The notes below the pieces were generated by a model that had not been told where the DNA came from, searched no databases, and was given only the letters and a program-made list of their open reading frames with translations. This document shows positions 45,268 through 53,735 of a stretch of 64,000 bases of DNA, piece after piece. Within the stretch, counting starts at the first letter, position 1. Every line of letters starts with the position of its first letter. Origin of the DNA: Lachnospiraceae bacterium (lineage in GTDB: Bacteria; Bacillota; Clostridia; Lachnospirales; Lachnospiraceae); contig JAKSRW010000009.1 of the NCBI GenBank assembly GCA_024403355.1, forward strand, positions 18,772-82,771, read 5' to 3'. Position numbers and translations under genes: made by a program.

Positions 45268-46359
45268 TCAATCGAGCTCGCAGATTGTATTTCCGTCCTT
45301 ATCCACCAGCTTTGAGCCGCCCTTAATCAGAACCTCATCTCCGCTCTCCAACGTAGTCCAGGTACTGTAGGGAACCCCGTAGCTGCTCTCCTTATCCTTA
45401 ATGGTCACGGTCATAGAGTATTTCTCTTTTCGTTGACCCTCTCGTTCATCCTCTGCAAGCGCACACTCAGGCCAGTTCTCGGTATGACCCACGCCTCTGT
45501 CGCTAACATCACGATGCGGCAGCCATTTCCAGATATCATAATAATACTTCGTCTGATACCTCGGAACACTCACATATATTGGAACATCCTCATAATCATC
45601 GTAGTACTCGGTTCTGTATACGGGTGTACGATGTTCAATTTCCTCCATATAGCCGTTGCCAAGGTCATTATAGGTATAACTTACATCATCATGGTCATAA
45701 ACCTCGCGGCTGCGCTGGACTCTTTGCGTCTCATAATGGTCAAGCACCTGGTCATAATGATGGATTTCCTCGCGTTTGCTGTGCAGATTTGCACCCTGAG
45801 GCAGATTCCAGTCACTTTCTTCCACATTGGTGTACTTCTCGACATTAATCGTACGCTCCCAGTCAAGCTCCTTAATCTGAGCCTCCTTGGTTCTCGGCCA
45901 GAATATAAATACAAGAACTCCGATAATTGCCGCCAGAATCAGCAGACGCTTAAAAAGCTTCACCTTGTCCAGCTTATATACCATTTTCGGTTCGGCTGCT
46001 GCCTGCTGAGCCGCCTGCTTTTGCTCGGCTTCTCTTTTTATATCGAAATAATTCTTCTCGGAATCATCCACAGTGGCTCCGCAGCCCTTGCAGACAGTAT
46101 CCGAGGCATTATTCAGCGAATCACAATAAGGACAGTACCAGTCCGCGTTCCTGTTAATGGTCTGCGCCTTCGCCTCATCGACATATTCTATACCCGAAGT
46201 CTGCCCCTGACGAACCACATGGTCCTGCATATTGTCCTTCATATAGAACTTCACATCGCCTCTGGGTCTGCTGCAATTCGGACAATCTCGCAGATCTCCG
46301 CCGATGCCTGTTGTCTGACACCATTTACAGTCCCAGTACGCCTTAACCAGTTTTCCCAT
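45268..46359 (-). CDS. Membrane protein with two N-terminal zinc fingers (one RanBP2-like)
   Basis: A 363-aa protein. First Zn site: YWDCKWCQTTG...CPNCSRPRG. Second Zn site: DWYCPYCDSLNNASDTVCKGCG, which fits W-x-C-x2-C-x3-N-x6-C-x2-C, the RanBP2-type pattern. A charged linker and one membrane helix (LFKRLLILAAIIGVLVFIFW, about 137-157) follow. The C-terminal 200 residues are an extended, Tyr/Asp/Glu/Arg-rich region (REEIHHYDQVLDHYETQRVQR in part) ending in a beta domain (EVLIKGGSKLVDKDGN). Function unknown. Confidence 0.8.
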   Translation of the reverse strand: MGKLVKAYWDCKWCQTTGIGGDLRDCPNCSRPRGDVKFYMKDNMQDHVVRQGQTSGIEYVDEAKAQTINRNADWYCPYCDSLNNASDTVCKGCGATVDDSEKNYFDIKREAEQKQAAQQAAAEPKMVYKLDKVKLFKRLLILAAIIGVLVFIFWPRTKEAQIKELDWERTINVEKYTNVEESDWNLPQGANLHSKREEIHHYDQVLDHYETQRVQRSREVYDHDDVSYTYNDLGNGYMEEIEHRTPVYRTEYYDDYEDVPIYVSVPRYQTKYYYDIWKWLPHRDVSDRGVGHTENWPECALAEDEREGQRKEKYSMTVTIKDKESSYGVPYSTWTTLESGDEVLIKGGSKLVDKDGNTICELD

Positions 46360-46490
46360 ATCCTAAACCATCCTGTTTTATACGTCCGTAAATTTTTCGT
46401 AATCCGCGTCTTTGCCTGCCGGCATCAAAAGCCTGCGGCTCAGAAACACGGCGATTAACCCACGCATTTCATTTACATGCCGCTGAGAAT

Positions 46491-48032
46491 TTATAAATCG
46501 TAGAAGCTTCTGTCATTGACAGTGTTAATCTCGTCAATATGCTCACCTGTAACAATCACGAGAATACAGTCATCCGCATGGAAGCCGCAATCCTTGTCCG
46601 CAAGGTATTTGCCGACCCATTCATAAGCACTGCACTCAACAGTGTAATCAGGAACACCGATTCCGTCTACAGGCTTTACAATAGTAGCATCATCAACAAT
46701 AAAAGTAAAATCTGTAAGGGCATCTGTTATGTACCATATGCCATCCTCATTCGAAAAATTACTCTCTGTCTCGGGAACAATCGCTCTGGGCACTGTAAAT
46801 ACGGTATAATTGTCCTCTTCCGACACAAATCCTTCGAATACCTCACCACGGTGAATATACTCAAATTCAGAATAAACAAATTTTACGCTGAGCGCATCTC
46901 CGTCCCTGCTTATCAGAATTTCAACTGCATTGCCGTTAGCATCCTTATCGCAAATATAAAGTCCTCTTCCTGACACTACGCCGGTAAGTCCGTCATAAGC
47001 CGCAAGTCTGTAGAAGCTCAGATTAACATTTAAGCTTCCATCCGCATTTTCACTGATTTCCATAGTATTCAGATTCTCATCACTGTAGAAACCGATAAAT
47101 GAATCCTTGTCATAAGCCGGGAGCTTCTTGTAAACCCGTGTCGCTGCAGAAGAGCTTCCGTCTCCATAAAAGAAGCTCTCATCAATTGTCAAAGTCTCAT
47201 AGTCATCCATCGACTGTACAGTATATGTGTAAGGATACCCGTCCTGATCAAAAGAAAAAGCCGAAGGCATATCGTTCTTATCAAATTCAATCTTCATATC
47301 AGGTGAAAAAGCGGTCTCCATGGGAGTTCCGAGCCATCTGTAACTTCTGACTGTCTTATCCTCACTAAACACCAGGAATTCATCGACGAGGTCCTCGCCT
47401 GTCATCACACTGCCCTCAATCTCTGCCTCAACAAGCTGCCAAACACCTACATAGCCTGCATAATTTGCATCGGCAAGTGCACCCTCAGGCACAATCAGGC
47501 CACCAAATTCATTACCGATTCCACCGATTGCGTCTGCTGCATCCTGCTTCGCACCGTCAAGTGCATCATTCACAATACCTGTCAGATCCGATGCTTCCTG
47601 CTTTGCACCATCAAGTGCATCATTCACAGTTCCAACCGCATCCGCTGCATCCTGCTTTGCTCCGTCAAGCGCCTCATTCACAACGCCTGCCACGTCCGAC
47701 GCTTCCTGCTTCACTCCGTCAATCATACCATTTGCCGCATCCAGTGCATCCTGCTTCGCTTCACCAATTGCACCGCCCAGCTCGCCCAGAGCATCAGTTA
47801 CACCTGAAAGCTCCTGCTTAGCCTCATTAATAGCATTCGAAAATGCACCGCCGAATAAATCAGTAAGCTGGTCCGAAAGACCCTGTGACGAATCCTTAGC
47901 CTCTTCATTAGTCGGAGCCTTTGTAGCTTCCGGAGTAACACTCGGGCTCTCCGTCTTCTTGCTGCACGCACCAAGCGCTCCCGCCATCATTAAAACACAA
48001 ATCATTGTCAAACAAAATTTCTTCATCATCAT
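46491..48032 (-). CDS. Lipoprotein with 18-residue helical repeats
   Basis: A 513-aa lipoprotein: signal MMMKKFCLTMICVLMMAGAL with lipobox GAC at Cys23. After a Thr/Ser/Pro linker, four 18-residue repeats of the type DALDGAKQEASDLTGIVN (about 103-175) predict amphipathic helices, preceded by related EAKQELSG/EAKQDALD segments. The C-terminal 330 residues hold three lipocalin-like beta blocks (YVGVWQLVEAEIEGS, FIGFYSDENLNTMEI, YEWVGKYLADKDCGF), as in other lachnospiral surface lipoproteins. Function unknown. Its SD is separated from the start codon by a hairpin (48035-48058). Confidence 0.82.
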   Translation of the reverse strand: MMMKKFCLTMICVLMMAGALGACSKKTESPSVTPEATKAPTNEEAKDSSQGLSDQLTDLFGGAFSNAINEAKQELSGVTDALGELGGAIGEAKQDALDAANGMIDGVKQEASDVAGVVNEALDGAKQDAADAVGTVNDALDGAKQEASDLTGIVNDALDGAKQDAADAIGGIGNEFGGLIVPEGALADANYAGYVGVWQLVEAEIEGSVMTGEDLVDEFLVFSEDKTVRSYRWLGTPMETAFSPDMKIEFDKNDMPSAFSFDQDGYPYTYTVQSMDDYETLTIDESFFYGDGSSSAATRVYKKLPAYDKDSFIGFYSDENLNTMEISENADGSLNVNLSFYRLAAYDGLTGVVSGRGLYICDKDANGNAVEILISRDGDALSVKFVYSEFEYIHRGEVFEGFVSEEDNYTVFTVPRAIVPETESNFSNEDGIWYITDALTDFTFIVDDATIVKPVDGIGVPDYTVECSAYEWVGKYLADKDCGFHADDCILVIVTGEHIDEINTVNDRSFYDL

Positions 48033-48034
48033 TC

Positions 48035-48104
48035 ATGCCGGCAAATCCTGCCCGGCATATCCTCCTAAACAATCATTGTGTGTAAATACACGCGTTGAAT
48101 TATA
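48035..48104 (-). promoter_or_regulatory. Promoter and SD-hairpin leader of the repeat lipoprotein
   Basis: Extended -10 TGCTATAAT, with the hexamer at 48104-48099. SD AGGAGG (48066-48061) is 28 bases from ATG 48032, but ATGCCGG/CCGGCAT (48058-48035) folds out the intervening bases and would bring SD and start codon close together. Confidence 0.55.
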
Positions 48105-48170
48105 GCACAGCAATTCCCCTCTGTCCTAATACTTTTATATTATATTTTGTAAAATGTTAATATACAATCC

Positions 48171-48622
48171 GCAAGGAACATAAGCAAAATGCGCAGTTTC
48201 TCTTTGCTTTCCATGCCTTCGTATTATCCATGTGAACATATGCAGAATGCGTAGGTTTTCTTGGATCCCGGGCTTGCGTATTATCCGCGAGGAACATAAG
48301 CAGAATGCGTAGTTTCTCTTAGCTTTCCGTGCCTTCGTATTATCCATGTGAACATATACAAAATGCGTAGGTTTTCTTGGATCCCGGGCTTGCGTATTAT
48401 CCGCGGGGAACATAAGCAGAATGCGCAGTTTCTCTTAGCGCCCCGACAGTGATAAAAAAGAAATATGTGCGTCAGGCGGTACACGGATGTACCGCCCGCC
48501 GTACGGGAGGCCATGGATGGCCGACTGAAGGCGAAGCACATATATACATCGCTGCCGGGGCGCTTAGTGAAACCGCATTCTGTGCCCGGTTCCACGCGGA
48601 CAATCGCAAGCCCGGGGCCTCA
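48171..48622 (+). repeat. Structured inverted-repeat element 1 (downstream side of carB)
   Basis: Two 116-bp direct repeats (48171 and 48287) plus a partial third (48403), each unit itself two related halves of about 58 bp, lead into a central fold. The outer stem GCGCCCCG/CGGGGCGC (48438-48445 with 48556-48563) extends inward. Stem P2 is ATATGTGC/GCACATAT (48463-48470 with 48536-48543). Hairpin P3 (48475-48496) has loop GGA in ACACGGATGT. Hairpin P4 contains GGCCATGGATGGCC (48509-48522). Bases 48564-48622 are an inverted copy of the left repeat unit. Open frames here (48135-48713, both strands) follow the repeats and are not credible genes. Confidence 0.85.
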
Positions 48623-48632
48623 GAATTTAAAA

Positions 48633-48661
48633 GGGCGTCCTCTGCATCGCAGAGGGCGCCC
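48633..48661 (-). terminator. Terminator of carB
   Basis: GGGCG-CCTCTGC pairs with GCAGAGG-CGCCC (loop ATC), followed on the minus strand by TTTTAAATT. It begins 34 bases after the carB stop. Confidence 0.8.
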
Positions 48662-48694
48662 CCAAAGAACTAATTCAAAGTTACTTAGCCCAAA

Positions 48695-51600
48695 TTATTT
48701 AATGCTTGCATGAAGCTCCTGAAGTGAACGGATATCAGAAGAAGCTCCGCGCTTAACTGCAAGAATACCCTTAGCTGCTGCCTTAGCTGCTGCCATAGTA
48801 GTAATATAAGGAATACGCTCGCGGATAGCTGACTTACGGATGTAGCTGCCGTCTGAGCCGGCCTTAGCACCTGCGGGAGTATTAATAATAAGCTGTACAG
48901 ACTTGTTAAGGATAGCATCCTGAACATTAGGACGGCCCTCATCAAGCTTGTGAATCTTCTCAACCTTGAAGCCTGCTGCCTTAATCAGCTCATAAGTGCG
49001 GCCTGTAGCAACAAACTCGAAGCCTGCATCAGCGAAATCACGAACCGCCTCAAGAACCTCAGTCTTATCACGGTCATTAACACTCACAAGAACCTTACCT
49101 GCTGTAGGAAGAACAGTCTGTGTAGCCTCCTCAGCCTTGAAGAATGCCTCACCGAAATTATCTGAAATACCGAGAACCTCACCTGTTGAACGCATCTCAG
49201 GTCCGAGAACAGGGTCAACCTCAGGGAACATATTGAAGGGGAATACTGCTTCCTTTACGCCGTAGTAAGGAATCTCTCTCTCCTTAAGATTAGCAACGGG
49301 TGAAGGACGACCTGTAATTTCCTTTGTAATAATCTCTGTAGCAATAGGAACCATATTAACAGCACAAACCTTTGAAACAAGCGGTACTGTACGTGATGCT
49401 CTGGGGTTAGCCTCGATAACGTAAACCTTATCATTCTCGATAGCATACTGCATATTCATAAGACCCTGAACATGCATCTCCTCAGCAATCTTTCTTGTAT
49501 ACTCCTCAATAGTCTTAATAGTCTTTGAAGAAAGGTTAAGTGAAGGAATAATACAAGCTGAGTCACCTGAATGAATACCTGCAAGCTCGATATGCTCCAT
49601 AACCGCAGGAACATATGCATGCTGTCCGTCACAGATAGCATCTGCCTCACACTCTGTTGCATGACGAAGGAAACGGTCAATAAGGATAGGACGGTCAGGT
49701 GTTACACCAACAGCTGCTGCCATATACTCCTTAAGAGTCTCACGGTCATAAACGACCTCCATACCACGTCCGCCAAGTACGTATGAAGGACGTACCATTA
49801 CGGGGTAGCCAATCTTCTCTGCTACTTCGATAGCTTCATCAACATTTACTGCCATACCTGCCTCAGGCATAGGAATGTTAAGCTTCTCCATCATTGCTCT
49901 GAACTGGTCACGGTCCTCAGCAAGGTCGATAACCTCAGGTGTAGTACCAAGAATCTTAACGCCGTTAGCCTGGAGCTGTGAAGCAAGGTTAAGAGGTGTC
50001 TGGCCACCGAACTGTGCGATAACGCCGACGGGCTTCTCCTCATTGTAAATGCTCAGAACGTCCTCAAGAGTAAGAGGCTCGAAGTAGAGCTTATCTGATG
50101 TATCGTAGTCGGTAGAAACAGTCTCAGGGTTACAGTTAACAATGATTGTTTCAAAACCGAGCTTCTTTAATGAAAGTGCTGCATGTACTGAGCAGTAGTC
50201 AAACTCAATACCCTGACCGATTCTGTTAGGTCCGCCGCCAAGAATCATAATCTTGTTCTTGCCGTTATCCTTTGCAATCGCACCCTTGCCCTCGGGAATA
50301 TTGTAGCTTGAGTAGTAGTAAGCGCTGTCCTGTGTACCGCTTACGTGAACGCCTTCCCAACGCTCTACAATGCCGGCCTTTGTTCTTGCTTCTCTGATAT
50401 CAGCCTCGCTGACCTCAAGAATCTTAGCAAGATACTTATCTGAGAAACCATCCTGCTTAGCCTGACGAAGAACATCCTCTGCGGGAACTGCCCCCTTCAT
50501 TGCAAGAAGCTTCTCCTCCTCTCTTACGAGTTCAAGCATCTGCTCGATGAAGTAATGCTTAATCTTTGTGAGGTTGAAGAGCTCATCAACTGAAGCGCCC
50601 TTACGAAGTGCCTCATACATAATGAACTGACGCTCACTTGAAGGCTCATGAAGGAGCTTAAGGAGTGACTTAAGATCCATATCATGGAAATTCTTTGCAA
50701 AACCAAGTCCGTAGCGGCCTGTCTCAAGGCTTCGGATAGCCTTCTGGAATGCCTCCTTGTAGGTCTTACCGATACTCATAACCTCGCCAACCGCACGCAT
50801 CTGTGTACCAAGCTTATCCTGAACACCCTTGAACTTCTCAAATGCCCAACGAGCAAACTTGATAACAACATACTCACCGTCGGGAACATACTTGTCAAGT
50901 GAACCGTACTTACCGCAGGGAATCTCATCAAGTGTAAGACCTGCAGCAAGCATAGCTGAAACAAGCGCGATAGGGAAGCCTGTTGCCTTTGAAGCAAGTG
51001 CTGAAGAACGTGAAGTTCTGGGGTTAATCTCAATAACAATAATTCTGCCTGAAACAGGATCATGGGCAAACTGTACGTTTGTACCACCGATAACCTGTAC
51101 CTCATTTACAATCTTATATGCCTGTCTCTGAAGTTCCTTCTGAACATCCTCTGAAATAGTAAGCATAGGAGCTGAACAGAAAGAATCACCTGTGTGAACG
51201 CCGAGGGGATCGATATTCTCGATGAAACATACTGTAATCATCTGACCCTTTGCATCACGTACAACCTCGAGCTCAAGCTCTTCCCATCCGAGTACAGACT
51301 CCTCAACAAGAACCTGTCCTACAAGTGAAGCCTGAATACCGCGCTCGCAGACAATCTTAAGCTCTTCCTGGTTATAAACAAGTCCGCCGCCGGCACCACC
51401 CATGGTGTAAGCAGGTCTTAAAACTACGGGATAGCCAAGCTTTTCAGCAATAGCAAGTGCCTCATCAACAGAGTAAGCAACCTCTGAACGAGCCATCTCG
51501 ATACCAAGCTTATTCATGGTATTCTTAAATTCAATTCTGTCCTCGCCACGCTCGATGGCATCAAGCTGAACACCGATAACCTTTACGCCATACTTGTCCA

Positions 51601-51922
51601 GAATGCCCTTCTCACCGAGCTCAGAACATAAATTAAGACCAGACTGTCCACCTAAATTAGGCAATATTGCGTCCGGTCTCTCTTTAGCAATAATCTGCTC
51701 GAGTCTGTTAACATTTAAAGGCTCGATATAAGTAACGTCAGCTGTATCAGGGTCAGTCATAATAGTTGCAGGGTTAGAATTAACTAAAACGATCTGGTAA
51801 CCCAGCTTACGTAATGCCTTACATGCCTGAGTTCCGGAATAGTCAAATTCACATGCCTGTCCGATAATAATAGGACCTGAACCGATAATAAGTACTTTGT
51901 TGATATCACTTCTTTTACCCAT
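48695..51922 (-). CDS. carB: Carbamoyl-phosphate synthase, large subunit
   Basis: Makes carbamoyl phosphate from bicarbonate, ATP and ammonia delivered by CarA, for arginine and pyrimidine synthesis. The 1075-aa length is full: two ATP-grasp halves, the first starting VLIIGSGPIIIGQACEFDYSGTQACKAL, the second IMILGGGPNRIGQGIEFDYCSVHA, with GGAGGGL and GGRGMEVV glycine loops, and a C-terminal MGS-like allosteric domain (VLVSVNDRDKTEVLEAVRDF). carA is not adjacent, and no pyr or arg genes are nearby. It has its own promoter and terminator, and the gene is bracketed by the two structured repeat elements. Confidence 0.98.
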   Translation of the reverse strand: MGKRSDINKVLIIGSGPIIIGQACEFDYSGTQACKALRKLGYQIVLVNSNPATIMTDPDTADVTYIEPLNVNRLEQIIAKERPDAILPNLGGQSGLNLCSELGEKGILDKYGVKVIGVQLDAIERGEDRIEFKNTMNKLGIEMARSEVAYSVDEALAIAEKLGYPVVLRPAYTMGGAGGGLVYNQEELKIVCERGIQASLVGQVLVEESVLGWEELELEVVRDAKGQMITVCFIENIDPLGVHTGDSFCSAPMLTISEDVQKELQRQAYKIVNEVQVIGGTNVQFAHDPVSGRIIVIEINPRTSRSSALASKATGFPIALVSAMLAAGLTLDEIPCGKYGSLDKYVPDGEYVVIKFARWAFEKFKGVQDKLGTQMRAVGEVMSIGKTYKEAFQKAIRSLETGRYGLGFAKNFHDMDLKSLLKLLHEPSSERQFIMYEALRKGASVDELFNLTKIKHYFIEQMLELVREEEKLLAMKGAVPAEDVLRQAKQDGFSDKYLAKILEVSEADIREARTKAGIVERWEGVHVSGTQDSAYYYSSYNIPEGKGAIAKDNGKNKIMILGGGPNRIGQGIEFDYCSVHAALSLKKLGFETIIVNCNPETVSTDYDTSDKLYFEPLTLEDVLSIYNEEKPVGVIAQFGGQTPLNLASQLQANGVKILGTTPEVIDLAEDRDQFRAMMEKLNIPMPEAGMAVNVDEAIEVAEKIGYPVMVRPSYVLGGRGMEVVYDRETLKEYMAAAVGVTPDRPILIDRFLRHATECEADAICDGQHAYVPAVMEHIELAGIHSGDSACIIPSLNLSSKTIKTIEEYTRKIAEEMHVQGLMNMQYAIENDKVYVIEANPRASRTVPLVSKVCAVNMVPIATEIITKEITGRPSPVANLKEREIPYYGVKEAVFPFNMFPEVDPVLGPEMRSTGEVLGISDNFGEAFFKAEEATQTVLPTAGKVLVSVNDRDKTEVLEAVRDFADAGFEFVATGRTYELIKAAGFKVEKIHKLDEGRPNVQDAILNKSVQLIINTPAGAKAGSDGSYIRKSAIRERIPYITTMAAAKAAAKGILAVKRGASSDIRSLQELHASIK

Positions 51923-51983
51923 AATCTTTTATTCCTCCGTAAATTTTTATTCCTTTTTTAATTCCCAATTATCCATCTTAGTG

Positions 51984-52012
51984 ATGATAACACAGAATTC
52001 AAGAATCTTCAA
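51984..52012 (-). promoter_or_regulatory. carB: carB promoter
   Basis: TTGAAG (52012-52007), 17-base spacer, TATCAT (51989-51984), giving a leader of about 55 bases. No attenuator or riboswitch structure is evident in so short a leader. Confidence 0.6.
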
Positions 52013-52088
52013 CAGTTAGATGCTAAATGTATATAAAAAATTTTATGAATAATTATACTCATTTTTGTGCATCCTTACTATCCCTATA

Positions 52089-52117
52089 TTTACATCCCAT
52101 TTATATCCAAATAAATA
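52089..52117 (+). promoter_or_regulatory. Possible promoter reading into structured element 2
   Basis: TTTACA (52089-52094), exactly 17 bases, TAAATA (52112-52117), just upstream of the element. Matches are partial in AT-rich DNA, so this is tentative; it would transcribe the strand carrying the GGA motifs. Confidence 0.35.
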
Positions 52118-52125
52118 ATCATTCA

Positions 52126-52490
52126 AGGGCGGCGGGCATATCATCTCCGGGGGACATAAGCTGACAGTGTGTGATTCTCTCAACCGGGGCGGTGGGCATA
52201 TCACCTCCGGGGGACATAAGCAGACGGCGCGTGATTCTCTTAGTGCTGCGCCATCGTAAATAAAGAAACATACGCGTACGGCGGTACACGGATGTACCGC
52301 CCGCCGACAAGGAAGCCAGGACGGCTGACTGTCGGCGTAGCGTATGTATACGACGAGGGCGCAGCTCTTAGTGAATCCGCCGGCTGCGCCCAGTCCCACG
52401 GGGATAATATGGCCGCCGCCCCGGCCCAAAGCCCCAGAGCCGGCCGCCCCTCCCACGGGGATAATATGACCGCCGCCCCGGCCCGGGCAT
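52126..52490 (+). repeat. Structured inverted-repeat element 2 (upstream side of carB)
   Basis: Same architecture and orientation as element 1. Two units of about 60 bp with CTCCGGGGGACATAAGC lead to the centre. Outer stem GCTGCGCCaTCGT/ACGAgGGCGCAGC (52245-52257 with 52353-52365). P2 ACATACGC/GCGTATGT (52268-52275 with 52340-52347). P3 (52280-52301) is identical in all 22 bases to element 1. P4 CGCCGACA/TGTCGGCG (52302-52309 with 52330-52337) holds an inner AGCC/GGCT hairpin. The right arm (52366-52490) has two inverted copies of the unit (CCCACGGGGATAATATG twice). Open frames across it are not credible genes. Confidence 0.85.
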
Positions 52491-52522
52491 AAAAAAACAC
52501 CCACAGCAATTGCCATGGGTGT
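52491..52522 (-). terminator. Terminator of potD
   Basis: ACACCCA (52497-52503) pairs with TGGGTGT (52516-52522), with inner GGCAATTGC-like pairing. A seven-base T-run follows on the minus strand (52497-52491). Confidence 0.9.
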
Positions 52523-52542
52523 AAATTTCAGGTGCGTCCCAA

Positions 52543-53664
52543 TTATTTAGCCGCCTTAACCTTAATCCAGAGCTCAGAAAGCTTCTTTCTTAAGCTCTCG
52601 TTATCGCGGAATACCTCATCCTTGTCATAAGTACGGGGATAATATGCCTCATTATCAGCATACTCGCCATCCTCTGCAATCATCTTATCAAGAACAGCCT
52701 TGTTAGCTGAAGTATAACCAACCTCCATAGTATTCTTCTCGCAGACATCATTGCGAAGCATATAATTAATAAACTCATTTGCAAGCTTGGGATTCTCTGC
52801 ATTCTTGGGGATAACCATTGCATCGAACCACTTGTTTGTTCCGCAGTTGGGAGCACAATAGCCCATGTTGGGGTTCTCACTGAGAACATATGCCGCATCA
52901 CCGCTGTATACGATGGCAATATCCTTCTGGCCGTTTGCCATAGCATCAATAACCTCATCAGTTACATAAACGGGATCCATAGTCTTATTGAGCTCAACAA
53001 GCCACTCATAAGCAGCATTAATTTCAGCCTCATTGTCGGTATTACATGAATATCCGAGCTGCTTGAAAGCAATCATGAAGCCGTCACGCTCTGAATCATA
53101 CATATAAATGTGGCCCTTGTACTTTGTATCCTTGAGAATATCGTAGCCCTTAGCCTCGATTTCCTCCTTGGGAACATTGTTCTTATTGTAAACAAGACCT
53201 ACATTACCCCAGAAATAAGGTACAGAGTAGGTATTATCGGGATCATAAACAAGGTTCTTTGTCTGATCTGCGAGATTTGAAAGATTTGTGATAACGCTCT
53301 TGTCGATAGGTTGAAGAGCATCCTCCTTCATAAGTCTCTCTATCATATAATCCGACGGGATAAGCACATCATAGGAATCACCTGCGCTAAGCTTTGTGTA
53401 CATCATTTCGTTAGAATCGAAATTTTCAACGATAACCTTTACACCGTACTCCTTCTCAAATGCGGGAACAAGTGAATCCTCCATATATGCACCGGGAAGG
53501 AAAATCTTTAATGTCTTTGAATCGAACTCCTTCTTGTCCGATGACTCAGCTCCGGCGTTTGCACCATCACCTGTCGAACCGCTCTCCTTGCTGCATGCCG
53601 CAAGTCCCATAACCATTACCAGTGCAAGCAGTAATGCTGCCGCTTTCTTTGCAAAACCTTTCAT
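52543..53664 (-). CDS. potD: Spermidine/putrescine ABC transporter, substrate-binding lipoprotein
   Basis: Extracellular polyamine-binding protein, 373 aa, lipid-anchored through LAAC (signal KKAAALLLALVMVMGLAAC). The periplasmic-binding-protein type 2 fold is recognisable: LKIFLPGAYMEDSLVPAFEKEYGVKVIVENFDSNEMMYTKL (in part), YDVLIPSDYMIERL, PYFWGNVGLVYN, NGQKDIAIVYSGDAAYVL. Last gene of potABCD, 177 bases after potC, the longest gap in the operon. That spacer holds a GCATTTC/GAAATGC repeat hairpin. Confidence 0.95.
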   Translation of the reverse strand: MKGFAKKAAALLLALVMVMGLAACSKESGSTGDGANAGAESSDKKEFDSKTLKIFLPGAYMEDSLVPAFEKEYGVKVIVENFDSNEMMYTKLSAGDSYDVLIPSDYMIERLMKEDALQPIDKSVITNLSNLADQTKNLVYDPDNTYSVPYFWGNVGLVYNKNNVPKEEIEAKGYDILKDTKYKGHIYMYDSERDGFMIAFKQLGYSCNTDNEAEINAAYEWLVELNKTMDPVYVTDEVIDAMANGQKDIAIVYSGDAAYVLSENPNMGYCAPNCGTNKWFDAMVIPKNAENPKLANEFINYMLRNDVCEKNTMEVGYTSANKAVLDKMIAEDGEYADNEAYYPRTYDKDEVFRDNESLRKKLSELWIKVKAAK

Positions 53665-53735
53665 TTTCTACTCCATTCTGCAGGCTGACAAGCCGCCATC
53701 TTTCTTTGACGCTTCCCTGCACATAATCTGATTGC

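Noticed and set aside
45433..46458. 341-codon plus-strand frame opposite the Zn-finger membrane protein
   Set aside because: Antisense to a protein with intact zinc sites and membrane helix; no SD or family motif.
48135..48713. Open frames of 74-104 codons on both strands across repeat element 1
   Set aside because: They repeat because the DNA repeats, lack SD sites and typical codon use, and the base changes follow stem pairing rather than codons.
52126..52490. Integron attC site or retron msr/msd interpretation of the carB-flanking elements
   Set aside because: No GTT/AAC recombination boxes, integrase, cassette array or reverse transcriptase is present, and the multi-stem layout differs from attC.
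52043..52516. 157-codon and 89-codon leftward frames across repeat element 2
   Set aside because: GC-rich repeat translation with Pro/Gly/Arg-rich products; compensatory stem changes argue for structure, not protein.
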